DNA of 64,000 nt from Pontibacter cellulosilyticus (GCF_014306105.1 NZ_JACRVF010000007.1:1-64000), one strand, 5' to 3'. Numbered from the stretch's first letter, positions 25,599 to 35,456 are shown. Made by a program: numbers and translations. The notes: generated from the sequence alone by a model not told the origin.

Positions 25599-26465
25599 AT
25601 GCCACCATTGGATTCGAAAGATAAGCTTTTTCATAAAAAAAGTACACTCAACTGCCGCGGAAATATCCTCTCGCTAAGTACGCCGCAGGTGATGGGCATT
25701 CTTAACCTTACCCCCGACTCTTTTTATGCCGGCAGCAGGCTCAGTTCTACACAAGAGGCTGTAAAACGTGCCGAAGCCATGTTGGCAGAAGGTGCGAATA
25801 TCTTGGACATTGGAGGCTACTCCAGTCGCCCAGGGGCAACCGACATATCAGAGCAGGAGGAAATTGACAGGGTAGTACCTGCCATTGAGGCCATACATGC
25901 TGCTTTCCCGGAGGCTATACTTTCTATCGATACGTTCAGAGCAAAGGTAGCCGAGGCTGCCGTAAATGCCGGAGCAAGTATAATTAACGATATTTCTGGC
26001 GGAAACCTGGACGAAGCTATGTTCGAAACCGTAGCTAAACTACAGGTTCCCTACATCTTAATGCACATGCGCGGAACGCCTCAAACCATGACAACGTTGG
26101 CTAAGTATGAGGACGTGGTGCTTGAGGTGATTGATGAACTGCAGGCGCAAGTGGCAAAACTAAACCAGCTTGGCGTAAAGGATATTATACTTGATCCCGG
26201 CTTCGGATTTGCCAAAACCATTGAACACAATTTTGAATTGCTGCGCCGTTTGGATGAATTGCGTATATTAGGCTTGCCTATACTTACCGGCATGTCACGC
26301 AAATCCATGGTTTATAAAGCCTTAGGCATAGATCAGGCCGATGCACTTACGGGCACAATAGCCGTTAATACCATAGCGTTGATGCACGGCGCCGACATTT
26401 TACGGGTGCACGACGTAAAAGAGACAAAACAAACAGTACAACTTTACACGAAAACATTACTTTGA
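25599..26465 (+). CDS. folP: Dihydropteroate synthase
   Basis: Condenses p-aminobenzoate with hydroxymethyl-dihydropterin diphosphate in folate synthesis; the sulfonamide target. 288 residues. TIM-barrel motifs: VMGILNLTPDSFY, DIGGYSSRPGA, INDISGG, LDPGFGFAK and the C-terminal LRVHDVKE. Overlaps the TTG start of dacA by 4 bases. The folP-dacA order is conserved in Bacteroidota. Confidence 0.95.
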   Translation: MPPLDSKDKLFHKKSTLNCRGNILSLSTPQVMGILNLTPDSFYAGSRLSSTQEAVKRAEAMLAEGANILDIGGYSSRPGATDISEQEEIDRVVPAIEAIHAAFPEAILSIDTFRAKVAEAAVNAGASIINDISGGNLDEAMFETVAKLQVPYILMHMRGTPQTMTTLAKYEDVVLEVIDELQAQVAKLNQLGVKDIILDPGFGFAKTIEHNFELLRRLDELRILGLPILTGMSRKSMVYKALGIDQADALTGTIAVNTIALMHGADILRVHDVKETKQTVQLYTKTLL

Positions 26466-27310
26466 TATTTTTATTCAGCATAGGGTTTTTAGAGATAGAG
26501 ATGCTCGATGTGATCGACATCCTGCTCGTTACAGTGCTGCTGTACCAACTGTACAAGCTCCTGACGGGTAGCGTTGCCCTAAAAATCTTCCTGGGTTTGC
26601 TTTCTATTTACCTGCTGTACCTGGTGGTGCGTGCCGCCGGCATGGAATTGCTGAGTATTATACTTGGGCAGTTTATGGGGGTAGGTGTACTAGCCGCCAT
26701 TATACTTTTCCAGCCCGAGATCCGGCGCTTCCTGCTGCTTATCGGCAAAACCACAGCCTTTAACAACGACCGTTTTTTCCGGGGTTTCCCGTGGCGCCGC
26801 GAGCAGACAGACAAGCTAAGCCTTACGCCTTTTATTGAAGCCGCAAAATCTTTGGCTGGCAAGAATACCGGTGCTTTAATTGTGTTCACTAAAAGCTCAG
26901 AGCTAAAATACTATGCCGAGTCCGGCGATTTGATCGATGCTGTTATCTCGAAGCGCTTGCTGGTCTCCATCTTCAATAAAAACAGTCCGCTGCACGACGG
27001 CGCCGTAATTATTTCAGGCAATCGCATTAAGGCGGCCCGCTGTATTCTTCCGGTATCTGAGAACCAGGAGATACCGGCCTCTATGGGTTTGCGACACCGT
27101 GCGGCCATTGGCCTAACTGAGATCACGGATAGCGTGGTATTGGTGGTATCAGAAGAAACCGGCCAGATTGCCCTGGTACGAAACGGCGAAGTATACCGTA
27201 ACCTATCTTCATCAGACTTACGCGTCAAGCTAAATCAATTCTTGTTTGACACAGACCAACGTGCATCCTCTGCCCCCGCTGCCGCAGAAAAGTCTGTGAG
27301 TGCCGCTTAA
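26462..27310 (+). CDS. dacA: Diadenylate cyclase (c-di-AMP synthase)
   Basis: Makes c-di-AMP from two ATP. 282 residues from a TTG start. Two or three N-terminal TM helices (to ~residue 80) and the DAC domain with DGAVII and LRHRAAIG catalytic motifs. The stretch FSIGFLEIEMLDVIDILLV before the first ATG (26501) resembles the N-terminus of family members, so the TTG at 26462 fused to the folP stop (TTGA) is the better start. The c-di-AMP target in this organism, probably potassium or wall homeostasis, is not visible here. The C-terminal ~20 residues are Ala/Ser-rich. Confidence 0.92.
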   Translation: MIFLFSIGFLEIEMLDVIDILLVTVLLYQLYKLLTGSVALKIFLGLLSIYLLYLVVRAAGMELLSIILGQFMGVGVLAAIILFQPEIRRFLLLIGKTTAFNNDRFFRGFPWRREQTDKLSLTPFIEAAKSLAGKNTGALIVFTKSSELKYYAESGDLIDAVISKRLLVSIFNKNSPLHDGAVIISGNRIKAARCILPVSENQEIPASMGLRHRAAIGLTEITDSVVLVVSEETGQIALVRNGEVYRNLSSSDLRVKLNQFLFDTDQRASSAPAAAEKSVSAA

Positions 27311-27519
27311 TTACCGGTCTTTTTCCCTTTTTGCCAGAAGTACCAATAGGTTACAGGCCCGAATACAGGTAGTATCCAAAGTAATACCATCCAGTTAAGG
27401 CGCTGTGTTAAAGTATAGTGCGATCTGAAAATAAGGTGGAATATACTTAAAAGCACTACCAGGTAATTAGCAAGTATAAGTATAACTACAAGAGGATATT
27501 GAGCGAACAGCTGTTCCAT
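27307..27519 (-). CDS. PLDc_N-domain small membrane protein
   Basis: 70 residues from ATG 27519 (MEQLFAQYP); an upstream ATG at 27564 would add 15 charged residues before the first helix. Two TM helices (VVILILANYLVVLLSIFHL and LNWMVLLWILPVFGPVTYW) with the LPVFGP..Y signature of the phospholipase D nuclease N-terminal domain, which alone has no catalytic residue. Ends 4 bases inside the convergent dacA gene and follows another small membrane gene on the same strand. Confidence 0.72.
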   Translation of the reverse strand: MEQLFAQYPLVVILILANYLVVLLSIFHLIFRSHYTLTQRLNWMVLLWILPVFGPVTYWYFWQKGKKTGN

Positions 27520-27536
27520 ACAGGAGTCTTTATCTT

Positions 27537-27824
27537 TTAAAACAGCATTTCGCTTACAAACCACATCAGGTAAAGCAGGGCCGGTGCTACAAACAAAAGT
27601 ATAGTCCCCAGGTTAACCCGCGTCCATTGCGGGTTAAGTAGCATACTCACCCAAGCCTCCGCAGATAGTAGTATAGAAAAGTAGAAAGTGATCTGCAGCA
27701 GCGTATACATAACATTAGCCTCTCCGCGAACGCCCGCCGTTGCATAAGCCAGAAAAGAAACGACCAGCCACGATAATACCGTCCCAACTAATAACTGCCC
27801 AGGCTTAACTTTAATGTCATTCAT
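27537..27824 (-). CDS. Hypothetical three-helix membrane protein
   Basis: 95 residues with three hydrophobic segments (about residues 12-32, 43-62 and 72-92). No recognised family. Probably cotranscribed with the PLDc_N gene 17 bases downstream. Confidence 0.6.
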   Translation of the reverse strand: MNDIKVKPGQLLVGTVLSWLVVSFLAYATAGVRGEANVMYTLLQITFYFSILLSAEAWVSMLLNPQWTRVNLGTILLFVAPALLYLMWFVSEMLF

Positions 27825-27867
27825 GCTGTCTGCTTTTAGCTGTTTTAGATGACAATATACAAAAATA

Positions 27868-27900
27868 AAAAAAAGCCACTCCCCTAAGGAGAGTGGCTTT
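27868..27900 (-). terminator. Terminator of the giant surface-protein gene
   Basis: AAAAGCCACTC / GAGTGGCTTT stem, 8-base loop, with a T-run on the minus strand, 23 bases after the stop of the 5.1-kb gene. The stem core GCCACTC is also found in the terminators at 20796 and 35526. Confidence 0.75.
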
Positions 27901-27922
27901 ATGTTTAAACTAATGTATAGAT

Positions 27923-30900
27923 TTAGCGCTTGATAATCTTCTTCTGTACCTGCCGCTGCTTCGACTGCACACGAAGTATATATTGCCCCGTGCGCAGCTT
28001 AGCAAGATCAAGTATAACTTCGCCTGTTTTTGCCTGCTCGCGCAGCAGTGTCTGCCCTGTAACCGAAATCACTTCTACCGTTGCATCCTCCTGCAGTTCT
28101 AAGTATAGGAAACGTTCTGTAGGGTTCGGGTAGTAAGACAGCTTCACTTGCTCTTTCGCGTCGCCAATGGCAGTGGTACCTACAATGGTAAGTGTGGCCG
28201 TAGTTTCTCCAACATAATTCTCGTGCTGTACGCGAACAGCCACTGCATACGTTCCTGAGGCTGTCGGAAGCACTTCTGAACCATTATAGGTAACTATAAC
28301 TGGCAGCTCTGTTGGTGTAGTGGTAACAGTTACCTGCTTAGCCTGCCCGTCATACTGCTGCTCCAGGTTGCTGATGGCGATGGCTGCGTTGGCTTTATTT
28401 ACTGTAAAACTACGCGTTACACTTTCAGCTGCGTTGTAATTGTTATGTCCGCTTTGAGAGGCTGTAACCGTTACTATGCCAGCACCTGTAATTCTAACTT
28501 TGTTGAAACCGTTTTCGGTATAAACTTCTGCAGGACCTGTTACAGTAAAAGCTGCCGGAAGACCAGATGAAGCAGATGCTGTAAGCACAAACGGTGCATC
28601 TCCAAATGTTTTGTTACTTAAGGCAGCAAAAGTTACGGTCTGGTCTGCTTTCTCTATTGTCAGAGTGCCTTTTACATAAGAGAAAGTATAGTTGTCCGCT
28701 GCGGCACCGCCTGGAGTAATATCATATTGGCCAGCAGAAGTGTAATCTGTTACTGCAGCTGTAGCTACCACCGGAGTGGTAAGCAAATTGATTGTCTCTC
28801 CATTCTGGAAACCTTCGTAAACTACTGTAAACGCAGGAGTTGGTTCAGCATATTTCTTGGTTTTATTCTCAGCTCTTACAGTAAGCACAGCCTTAGCAAT
28901 TGTAAGTGTACCGCTTTTGCTTCCTTGGTAGTTTGCCTCGTTAACAGTTGCCATAACCTCATAAGTACCTGCACTAGTTGGAGCTGCCACTACTACTCCG
29001 TCTTTCTTATAAACAATGTTTACAGTAAGTCCTGCTGGAGAGGTCGTTGCTGTTGCAGTTTTAGCTGTGCCACTATAAGTATGGTTAAGGTTAGCTAACG
29101 TAATGTTTGCTAAAGCTTTATCTGTTACCACGAACTCACGGGTAACACTTGCCGCTGCACTGTAGTTCGTGTTACCAGCTTGCGTAGCTCTAACAGTTAC
29201 TGTACCAACTGTGCCATTAAGCGTAATTGTGTTACCAGACAGAGAAGCCGGACCAGACACAATGCTGAGTGAAACAGGTAACCCAGAGCTTGCAGTAGCC
29301 GAAATATTAAAAGCCGGATCAGACATTTGCTTGTCGCTTATCTCAGCGAAATTGATTGTCTGGCTAGCTTGCGTTACTGTTAGGGTTCCTTTTGTGTATG
29401 TGAAGCTGTAGTTTTCAGATACTGCGTTTGAGGGTACAATGTCATAAGCACCAACAGCACTTAAATTAGTTGCCGTTGTAGTGGCTGTTGGCAAGTTAGT
29501 TAGACTTGTTTCATTATCCCCATTTTTGAAACCTGTGTAGCTAAAGGTAAATGCAGGATCAGCCGCTTTGTAAGCCCTTGATTTATCGTCTGCTTTAATT
29601 GTAAGGGCAGCTTTGTTAACAGTGAAACTCTGATTAACATCTGCTGAGGCGTTGTAGTTGTTGTTGCCAGCCTGCGAAGCACGCACCGTTACAGTACCTA
29701 CGCCAGTTATGGTTAAGGTAGATCCAGTTATAGTTGCCGGTCCTGATACTACAGTAAAATATACTGGTTCACCGGATGCTCCTGCTGTGTGATTCAAGTT
29801 AAAAGCAGGATCTCCGTATATTTTTGAACCTGGAGAATTAAAGGTTATAGCCTGAACTGCTTTATTTATTCTCATTGTAGTCACTGCTGAGCCAGCATAA
29901 TTAGCATCGTCAATAACTGCAGTCACATCGTACAAACCAGCATCAGTAGGAGCACCTGTTAGGTTCACCCCTTCTTTTTGATAGGTGATATTAACTGAAA
30001 GTCCTGCAGGAGTTGTGGTAGCTGTAGCTGCTTTGGCAAACCTATCGTAAGCGTGGTTTAGGTCGGACAAGCTTATTGTTGCCGTAGCTTTGTTAACTGT
30101 CATTGTAACCTGCTTCTCAACTACAAGATAATCGTTTAAATTAGTTGGCGTAAACACAGCATATAAGGTATATGTGCCTGCGTTTAGTATAGCCCCTGAG
30201 GCATCCTGATTCTTATACTCGTTCTTATAGTAAGCAAAACTACCTGCCACTGTATTACCACTAGCATCCTTTGCTGTAGCGTTCAACTGTATGGAACTTA
30301 AGGCTGTACCATACGTGATAGCTGTCGGAGTGGCCCAAGTAACTACAGGTGTAACTTTCTGAAGCGTTCTAAAGGTTTGCACTTCGCCGTAAACCGTACC
30401 AACTGAGCTTTTAGCGTAAGTTCGTACATAATAGTTGGTATTAGGATTCAGTCCGGTTTTGTCAATAGAGTATGTTCCGCTACCAGTTCCTACATTGACA
30501 GAACTACTGCTACTCAAGTCTGGATTAGAAATTACCGGACTAAATACAAAGCCCTTTTCTGTAACTGTTAAACCGCCAGTAGCTGTAGCATCTCCGCTCC
30601 ATGTAGCTGTAGTGGCAGCTATATTACTTACACTTGTTGCCAATGCAACAGGCAGACCTGTTGTTTTAAATGATAAGATTGAGCTGTAAGCAGTTCCTGC
30701 AGAGTTGGTAGCGTACGCTCTTACATAGTATATAGTATTACCAGTAAGGCCTGCACCGTTAGCCGAGAATCCTCCCATACCTGCTGTAACAACGCTCTTA
30801 GGATCACTAAGTGTTGGAACTCCTGTTGTGTTATACACAAAGCCTCTGCCTGTAATAGTTGCCCCACCATCATTCGTAACACTACTGTTCCATGTAGCAG

Positions 30901-33028
30901 TTGTAGCTGTAATGTTGCTCACTGTAACATCAGACAGCGTAGCCACGCCAGGCGCAGGAGTAGCAAAAACAGCTAACGATCCATATGCTGTACCCTTTAC
31001 GTTTTTGGCATAGGCTCTTACATAGTAAATTGTGTAAGGTGATAAGTGCTCATATGTTAATGAAAAAGCACCTGTTCCACTTCCGCTACTCTGTCCAGAG
31101 TTAGGCCCGCTTGCCGGGTCTCCAGTTGTACTAAAGATAAAGCCTCTCTCGGTAATTGCTCCACCTCCATCTGATGTAATGCTGCTGCTCCATGTAGCTG
31201 TAGTAGCTTTCACGTTGCTGTAAGTTGTAGCAGTTAAAGTTGGTAGGTCAGCGTTGGTTGTAAAAGAGATCTCATTACCATAGGCTGTGCCAACGCTGTT
31301 TTCTACATAAGCACGCACATAATATTTGGTACCGGTAGGCAAGCCATTTATAACGCCTCCATAGCTGCCCACAATGCCACCACTACCAACAACTTTTTTA
31401 GACTGCGTAGCATGCGGCAAGCCGGAAGTAGTACTGTAAATAAAGCCCCACTCACCCAGTGTAGCTCCACCTGTAGAAGTAATTTCTCCATTAAGCGTTG
31501 CTGAAGTATAATCTATACCTGTTGGCGTTGCAGTTGTTATACTTGCCAGGCTGGCTGGTGTCGTAAAAGTATGCACGGCTCCGTATGATGTTCCCTGAGC
31601 GTTTGTAGCATAAGCACGTACATAATAGGTAGTTCCTGGCGCTAATCCTGATTTATTCTCTGAGAATGTACCTGTACCAGTCCCGTTAGAAGTATAACTG
31701 TCAGCAGTTATTGTTGGGCTACCTGTTGTGTTAAAGGTAAAGCCTCTTGCTGTTACTGCAGCGCCACCATCGGCTGTTATATTGCTACTCCAAATGGCAG
31801 TGTTAGCTGTAACTCCCGTTACCGTTGTACCTGACACTGTAGCAGGGTTAGCCGCAACAGTAATTGTTTGAGCACTTGATGCCGGGAAGTAAGTGGTGTT
31901 TCCGTACTGCTTTGCGTAAATTGTCACGGTACCTGCGCCTACAACAGTAGCGGTGTTGCCAGTTACGCTTATAACAGAGGAGTTTGTACTTTCAAAGCTC
32001 ACTGGCATACTTGTGCTGGAAGTTGCACTTAGTGTAAAAGGAGCATCTCCTACTCTCTTATTACCAATTGTAGTAAAGCTATTGATAGTTTGGGTAAGGA
32101 AGTTTAATGCAGTAAATTTCTGTACTTTGTTTGAATTGTACGTGCGTTTCTCGCTTACATAGATATTATCATCCATATCCAGCGCAACAGACTTTGTATA
32201 GTCGAACTGACCATCGCCACTACCATATGTTCCGAACTTTTTTATAAACTCGCCCTTCTGGTTAAATATCTGGACTCTGTGATTAACTTTATCTGCCACA
32301 TACAATAAACCTTTCGAGTCGAATGCCAAATCATGCGAAGGAGGATTGTCGTCAGCAAAGAATTGCCCATCACTAAAACCTGCAGAGCCTATATTAAATA
32401 GAAAGTTCCCTGTCGCGGCTTCGTAAATGTTTATCTTCCCCTGGTCTTTGTTGAATAGATATATTCTTCCGTCACGCTCAGCTATTGAGCGGAGAGCGCC
32501 TCCTGAAGCTCCGGTAGTGATAGTCCTTAGAAGTGTTCCTGACTGTGTTAAGATTTTTATCTTGGCAGCATCTAATACATAAAGATTTCCATCTGATCCT
32601 ATGGCTACATCATTCACACTTGTGAAGCTGCTGGTGATATAGTTAACCATGTTGCCATGATAGTCATAAACCATAACTTCGTTACTCCAGGTAGCGGTGT
32701 AAATCAAACCTTCGTTGTTTACTGCCACTCCATTTGCACTACCACCATAGTCGCTCATGCGGTGGTAGAACTTCTTGAGAAGGGAAAAGTCGGATGAATT
32801 TAAGATTTGAATCTCAGAATTTGTTAATACAATTAATTTGCCGTCTTTATCTACATCCATGTCTGCTACAGGGTAGTAGGTAAAGTCTGTTTTCGACATA
32901 AACGTTTGTCCGAAAGATGTGGCATGCACCGCTATAAGCAACAGCAAGAGCAAAACACTTTTTTTCCAGTAGCCCAGCGCTATAGAAGTAGCTGCGCAGG
33001 CGCTTTCCGTTTGTAAAGTTGATCTCAT
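27923..33028 (-). CDS. Giant T9SS-secreted repeat protein (NHL propeller, FN3-like and MBG repeats)
   Basis: 1701 residues, secreted. After an N-terminal signal (hydrophobic residues ~24-40, VHATSFGQ end) come about 270 residues of NHL-type beta-propeller blades (GSGDGQFDYTKSVALD and similar), a Big-like domain, five ~95-residue FN3-like repeats each containing (V/A)xATTATW, RGFxF and YYVRAYAxNxxGTxYG, then a long series of MBG-type modules alternating YxGxAKxATxTTPAGL, AxPAFTxxYxGFxNG and PVSLSIVSGPA forms, and finally a type IX sorting domain (YYPNPTERFLYLEL; GQYILRVQSK; KKIIKR). Probably an adhesin or binding protein on the cell surface. The repeats make it prone to recombination. Confidence 0.9.
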   Translation of the reverse strand: MRSTLQTESACAATSIALGYWKKSVLLLLLLIAVHATSFGQTFMSKTDFTYYPVADMDVDKDGKLIVLTNSEIQILNSSDFSLLKKFYHRMSDYGGSANGVAVNNEGLIYTATWSNEVMVYDYHGNMVNYITSSFTSVNDVAIGSDGNLYVLDAAKIKILTQSGTLLRTITTGASGGALRSIAERDGRIYLFNKDQGKINIYEAATGNFLFNIGSAGFSDGQFFADDNPPSHDLAFDSKGLLYVADKVNHRVQIFNQKGEFIKKFGTYGSGDGQFDYTKSVALDMDDNIYVSEKRTYNSNKVQKFTALNFLTQTINSFTTIGNKRVGDAPFTLSATSSTSMPVSFESTNSSVISVTGNTATVVGAGTVTIYAKQYGNTTYFPASSAQTITVAANPATVSGTTVTGVTANTAIWSSNITADGGAAVTARGFTFNTTGSPTITADSYTSNGTGTGTFSENKSGLAPGTTYYVRAYATNAQGTSYGAVHTFTTPASLASITTATPTGIDYTSATLNGEITSTGGATLGEWGFIYSTTSGLPHATQSKKVVGSGGIVGSYGGVINGLPTGTKYYVRAYVENSVGTAYGNEISFTTNADLPTLTATTYSNVKATTATWSSSITSDGGGAITERGFIFSTTGDPASGPNSGQSSGSGTGAFSLTYEHLSPYTIYYVRAYAKNVKGTAYGSLAVFATPAPGVATLSDVTVSNITATTATWNSSVTNDGGATITGRGFVYNTTGVPTLSDPKSVVTAGMGGFSANGAGLTGNTIYYVRAYATNSAGTAYSSILSFKTTGLPVALATSVSNIAATTATWSGDATATGGLTVTEKGFVFSPVISNPDLSSSSSVNVGTGSGTYSIDKTGLNPNTNYYVRTYAKSSVGTVYGEVQTFRTLQKVTPVVTWATPTAITYGTALSSIQLNATAKDASGNTVAGSFAYYKNEYKNQDASGAILNAGTYTLYAVFTPTNLNDYLVVEKQVTMTVNKATATISLSDLNHAYDRFAKAATATTTPAGLSVNITYQKEGVNLTGAPTDAGLYDVTAVIDDANYAGSAVTTMRINKAVQAITFNSPGSKIYGDPAFNLNHTAGASGEPVYFTVVSGPATITGSTLTITGVGTVTVRASQAGNNNYNASADVNQSFTVNKAALTIKADDKSRAYKAADPAFTFSYTGFKNGDNETSLTNLPTATTTATNLSAVGAYDIVPSNAVSENYSFTYTKGTLTVTQASQTINFAEISDKQMSDPAFNISATASSGLPVSLSIVSGPASLSGNTITLNGTVGTVTVRATQAGNTNYSAAASVTREFVVTDKALANITLANLNHTYSGTAKTATATTSPAGLTVNIVYKKDGVVVAAPTSAGTYEVMATVNEANYQGSKSGTLTIAKAVLTVRAENKTKKYAEPTPAFTVVYEGFQNGETINLLTTPVVATAAVTDYTSAGQYDITPGGAAADNYTFSYVKGTLTIEKADQTVTFAALSNKTFGDAPFVLTASASSGLPAAFTVTGPAEVYTENGFNKVRITGAGIVTVTASQSGHNNYNAAESVTRSFTVNKANAAIAISNLEQQYDGQAKQVTVTTTPTELPVIVTYNGSEVLPTASGTYAVAVRVQHENYVGETTATLTIVGTTAIGDAKEQVKLSYYPNPTERFLYLELQEDATVEVISVTGQTLLREQAKTGEVILDLAKLRTGQYILRVQSKQRQVQKKIIKR

Positions 33029-33653
33029 AAGGGTTTAAAAATTTTCATAGTTGGGCTTATGCAAAAAGCAGCACACGCAGGAGCCGTTACAGCCCGCGCC
33101 GCACTTTTGCACGAAAAAATACGAGTAGATTCTGGGTACCCTATAATGGAGCAGCTAGAGCTAAGTCCACTGTAACCGCGGCACCTGGTGCGGCGGCGGG
33201 TAATATAAGCGGCTTAAGCGCTAGGGGCCGGGCCAGCCGGCAGGTTGGGAAGGGTGATCATTTTCATCATAGTTTTATAGTGTTAGGTTTTGTGGCTGAC
33301 GGGCACAAGGCCCAGGTACTGCTGAGCTCAAAGCCGCTCCAGCAGGAGCGGCTTTTTTGCATCAGTTTTTTTCATAGTTTTTGGTAAAGTGTTTGGCGCG
33401 AGTTAAGCTTTTACCCTTAACTGTACTGCCACCTATCTGGGGTAACAGTACGATGCAAAATTAGCCTAAAAAACACACCTTGTGTTGTCACAACAGCTTA
33501 AACCAAGCAATTTGTAGCTGAAATCAGGAAATCCGGGGCTGAAATGCCGAACTTTGAGGATGAAATTCAGAAGTTTTTTATTCGCTAAAACATCTGAGTA
33601 CAAGTGTTTTTACTTAAATTGCGCTTCAAAACCTGCAATTCTCCCAGCTTTTT
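33029..33653. other. 625-bp non-coding gap, GC-rich and structured in its first half
   Basis: Lies between two divergent genes. Bases ~33070-33240 are unusually GC-rich and hold short hairpins (GCACC-T-GGTGC inside a longer stem; GCCGG-GCCAG-CCGGC). A plus-strand terminator follows at 33330-33358 although no plus-strand gene precedes it. TAGGTTTTG near 33285 could be an imperfect -7 box, so a short plus-strand RNA ending at 33358 is possible. The rest (33360-33653) is AT-rich with no clear feature. Confidence 0.4.
33330..33358 (+). terminator. Orphan plus-strand intrinsic terminator
   Basis: AAGCCGCTCC-AGCA-GGAGCGGCTT followed by a T-run. No annotated gene upstream on this strand; see the gap entry. 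Confidence 0.7.
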
Positions 33654-35384
33654 ATGCAACGAGGACAAGCTTTCCAACACCAGAGGCAAAACTTAATTAG
33701 TATAGCTACTTGGCTCTTAATTTTACTGGCTTTTTTACCCGCTTATACTTTCGGGCAGTCTCCTGTTGTTTCTCCTAAAGACTCGTTGGTTATCTTAGGC
33801 GCACTGTATGAAAAAACGCACCAGGAGAAGCCAGAATTAGCTATTGCATACAGCCAAAAATCGCTGCGCATTTCCCGAAGTATAAATGATAAATCCTCAG
33901 AAGCTAAGGCACTTTTCTGGAGCGGCTCTTCTTACAAAAACTTACGCCAACTTGATTCTGCCAAAGTATACCTTTCAGCATCAGTCGTCTTATACAAAGA
34001 GTTGAATGACCAGAAAGGCTACGGTGAGGCCCTTGTCTTTTTAGGTGAGGCTTATTTTGTGAACGGAGAGTTTGTGAAAGCGATGGAGCAGTTTAAGGCA
34101 GCAACCAAAGTATTGCAAAACGAAAAGCCATTGCTGCGCAGAGCACTTAACGGCTTAGCAAACGTACACGGCAACCTCGACAAGATTCCTGAAGCTATCA
34201 ATTACTTAAAACAAGCCTTGGCTATAGCAGAAGAACTAGGCGACTTGCCGGCAAAAAGCATTTGCTATAATAACCTCGGCTCTATGCATTTTGAGCTGAA
34301 GGAATATGAGCAGGCGCTGGAGTATTTTAAATCTACTGTTGAGATACAACAGATTTTGCACAAGAGTGGCCTTACTAAACCCGGTGACGACAAGCTGATA
34401 GATGCGTACTGGCAGGTGGGCCGCACTTACACAGTGCTAGGAAAATATCCGGAGGCTGAAAAGAATTTGAACCTTTCTATAGCCAGGGCAAAAGAAGCCG
34501 GTGACAAGTATAAAGAAATAGGAGCCACATGGTACCTGGCAGAGTACCACAGCAAGCAAAAGGAGTACCTGAAAGCCATTGAATTGCTAAAATCAACAGA
34601 GAAGGCAATTGCAGATAATAGATATGACTGGCTTTACCGGGAATATTTTGAGCGGGTAGCCGACCAGTATAAGCTGGCAGGAAGAGAGAAAGAGTCGTTG
34701 GAATACAAAGAACGCTATGTAGCCTTCACTGATTCACTGCTCAGGCTTAAGGAACTGGAAGGTGTTGCCATAGCCAAAGGCCCTGCCGAGGATTCTTTAC
34801 AACTTCAAAAGGCAGAGCCATCTTTTATGAACAGCATAATATCTGCAGACAAAAAGAAATTTTGGTGGATGCTGTTTGGCACTACCCTCTTTATTTGCTC
34901 TACTTATATGCTATGGCGCTATAAAAAGAAACAACCTGACGCAGATAATACCATGGAACCACTTGTTGAGGCGCAGGCACAAAGTATAACCCATGAGTTT
35001 ATAACCCCGGAGCAACCTGCTACCATGGCTCCCTTAAAGTATGTGCAAGCTGTAAAACATTCCGGCGAGGTAATAGTGCCTATCGAGACTATTTACTGGT
35101 TTGAAACGAAAGACAAAAAGTATTTTCTCTCAGACGGCGAAGAGCTATTGGAAACGCACCATACTATTGCCGAACTAGAAAATATGCTGGCGGGTAATGA
35201 GAATTTTATCCGCATCAACCGTTCTGTTATCATCAACGCGTACTTCATGTTTAACTACTCACCTTGGGAGAAAGACAAGTATATCGTGCGTATGCAAGAC
35301 AAAGCCAAAACGGAATTCTCGATGCCACGCAACCGCATGAAAGCCATGCGCCAGCAATTCGGACTAGAGCCTGCTGCGGTATAG
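33654..35384 (+). CDS. TPR-transmembrane-LytTR one-component regulator
   Basis: 576 residues. Signal peptide (residues ~15-35, AYTFGQS end), then about eight TPR repeats (residues ~60-385; for example AICYNNLGSMHFELKEYEQALEYF), one TM helix at ~400-420 (FWWMLFGTTLFICSTYML) with a basic stop-transfer KKKQ, and a C-terminal LytTR DNA-binding domain (residues ~465-570, with IYWFETKDKKYFL and NFIRINRSVIIN). The layout predicts periplasmic TPRs and a cytoplasmic DNA-binding tail in one chain, without phosphorelay. Divergent from the giant surface-protein gene, a plausible target. Confidence 0.87.
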   Translation: MQRGQAFQHQRQNLISIATWLLILLAFLPAYTFGQSPVVSPKDSLVILGALYEKTHQEKPELAIAYSQKSLRISRSINDKSSEAKALFWSGSSYKNLRQLDSAKVYLSASVVLYKELNDQKGYGEALVFLGEAYFVNGEFVKAMEQFKAATKVLQNEKPLLRRALNGLANVHGNLDKIPEAINYLKQALAIAEELGDLPAKSICYNNLGSMHFELKEYEQALEYFKSTVEIQQILHKSGLTKPGDDKLIDAYWQVGRTYTVLGKYPEAEKNLNLSIARAKEAGDKYKEIGATWYLAEYHSKQKEYLKAIELLKSTEKAIADNRYDWLYREYFERVADQYKLAGREKESLEYKERYVAFTDSLLRLKELEGVAIAKGPAEDSLQLQKAEPSFMNSIISADKKKFWWMLFGTTLFICSTYMLWRYKKKQPDADNTMEPLVEAQAQSITHEFITPEQPATMAPLKYVQAVKHSGEVIVPIETIYWFETKDKKYFLSDGEELLETHHTIAELENMLAGNENFIRINRSVIINAYFMFNYSPWEKDKYIVRMQDKAKTEFSMPRNRMKAMRQQFGLEPAAV

Positions 35385-35456
35385 TAAAGTCTTTTGACAC
35401 TTTTCGCTGGTGCGGGTTTTTAACCAATGCCAATAGTATCGGGTTTAAATCTTACT

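Noticed and set aside
33211-33270. Short minus-strand peptide MMKMITLPNLPAGPAPSA in the gap upstream of the giant gene
   Set aside because: Looked like a leader peptide, but no regulatory codon run, ribosome site or attenuator pair follows it.
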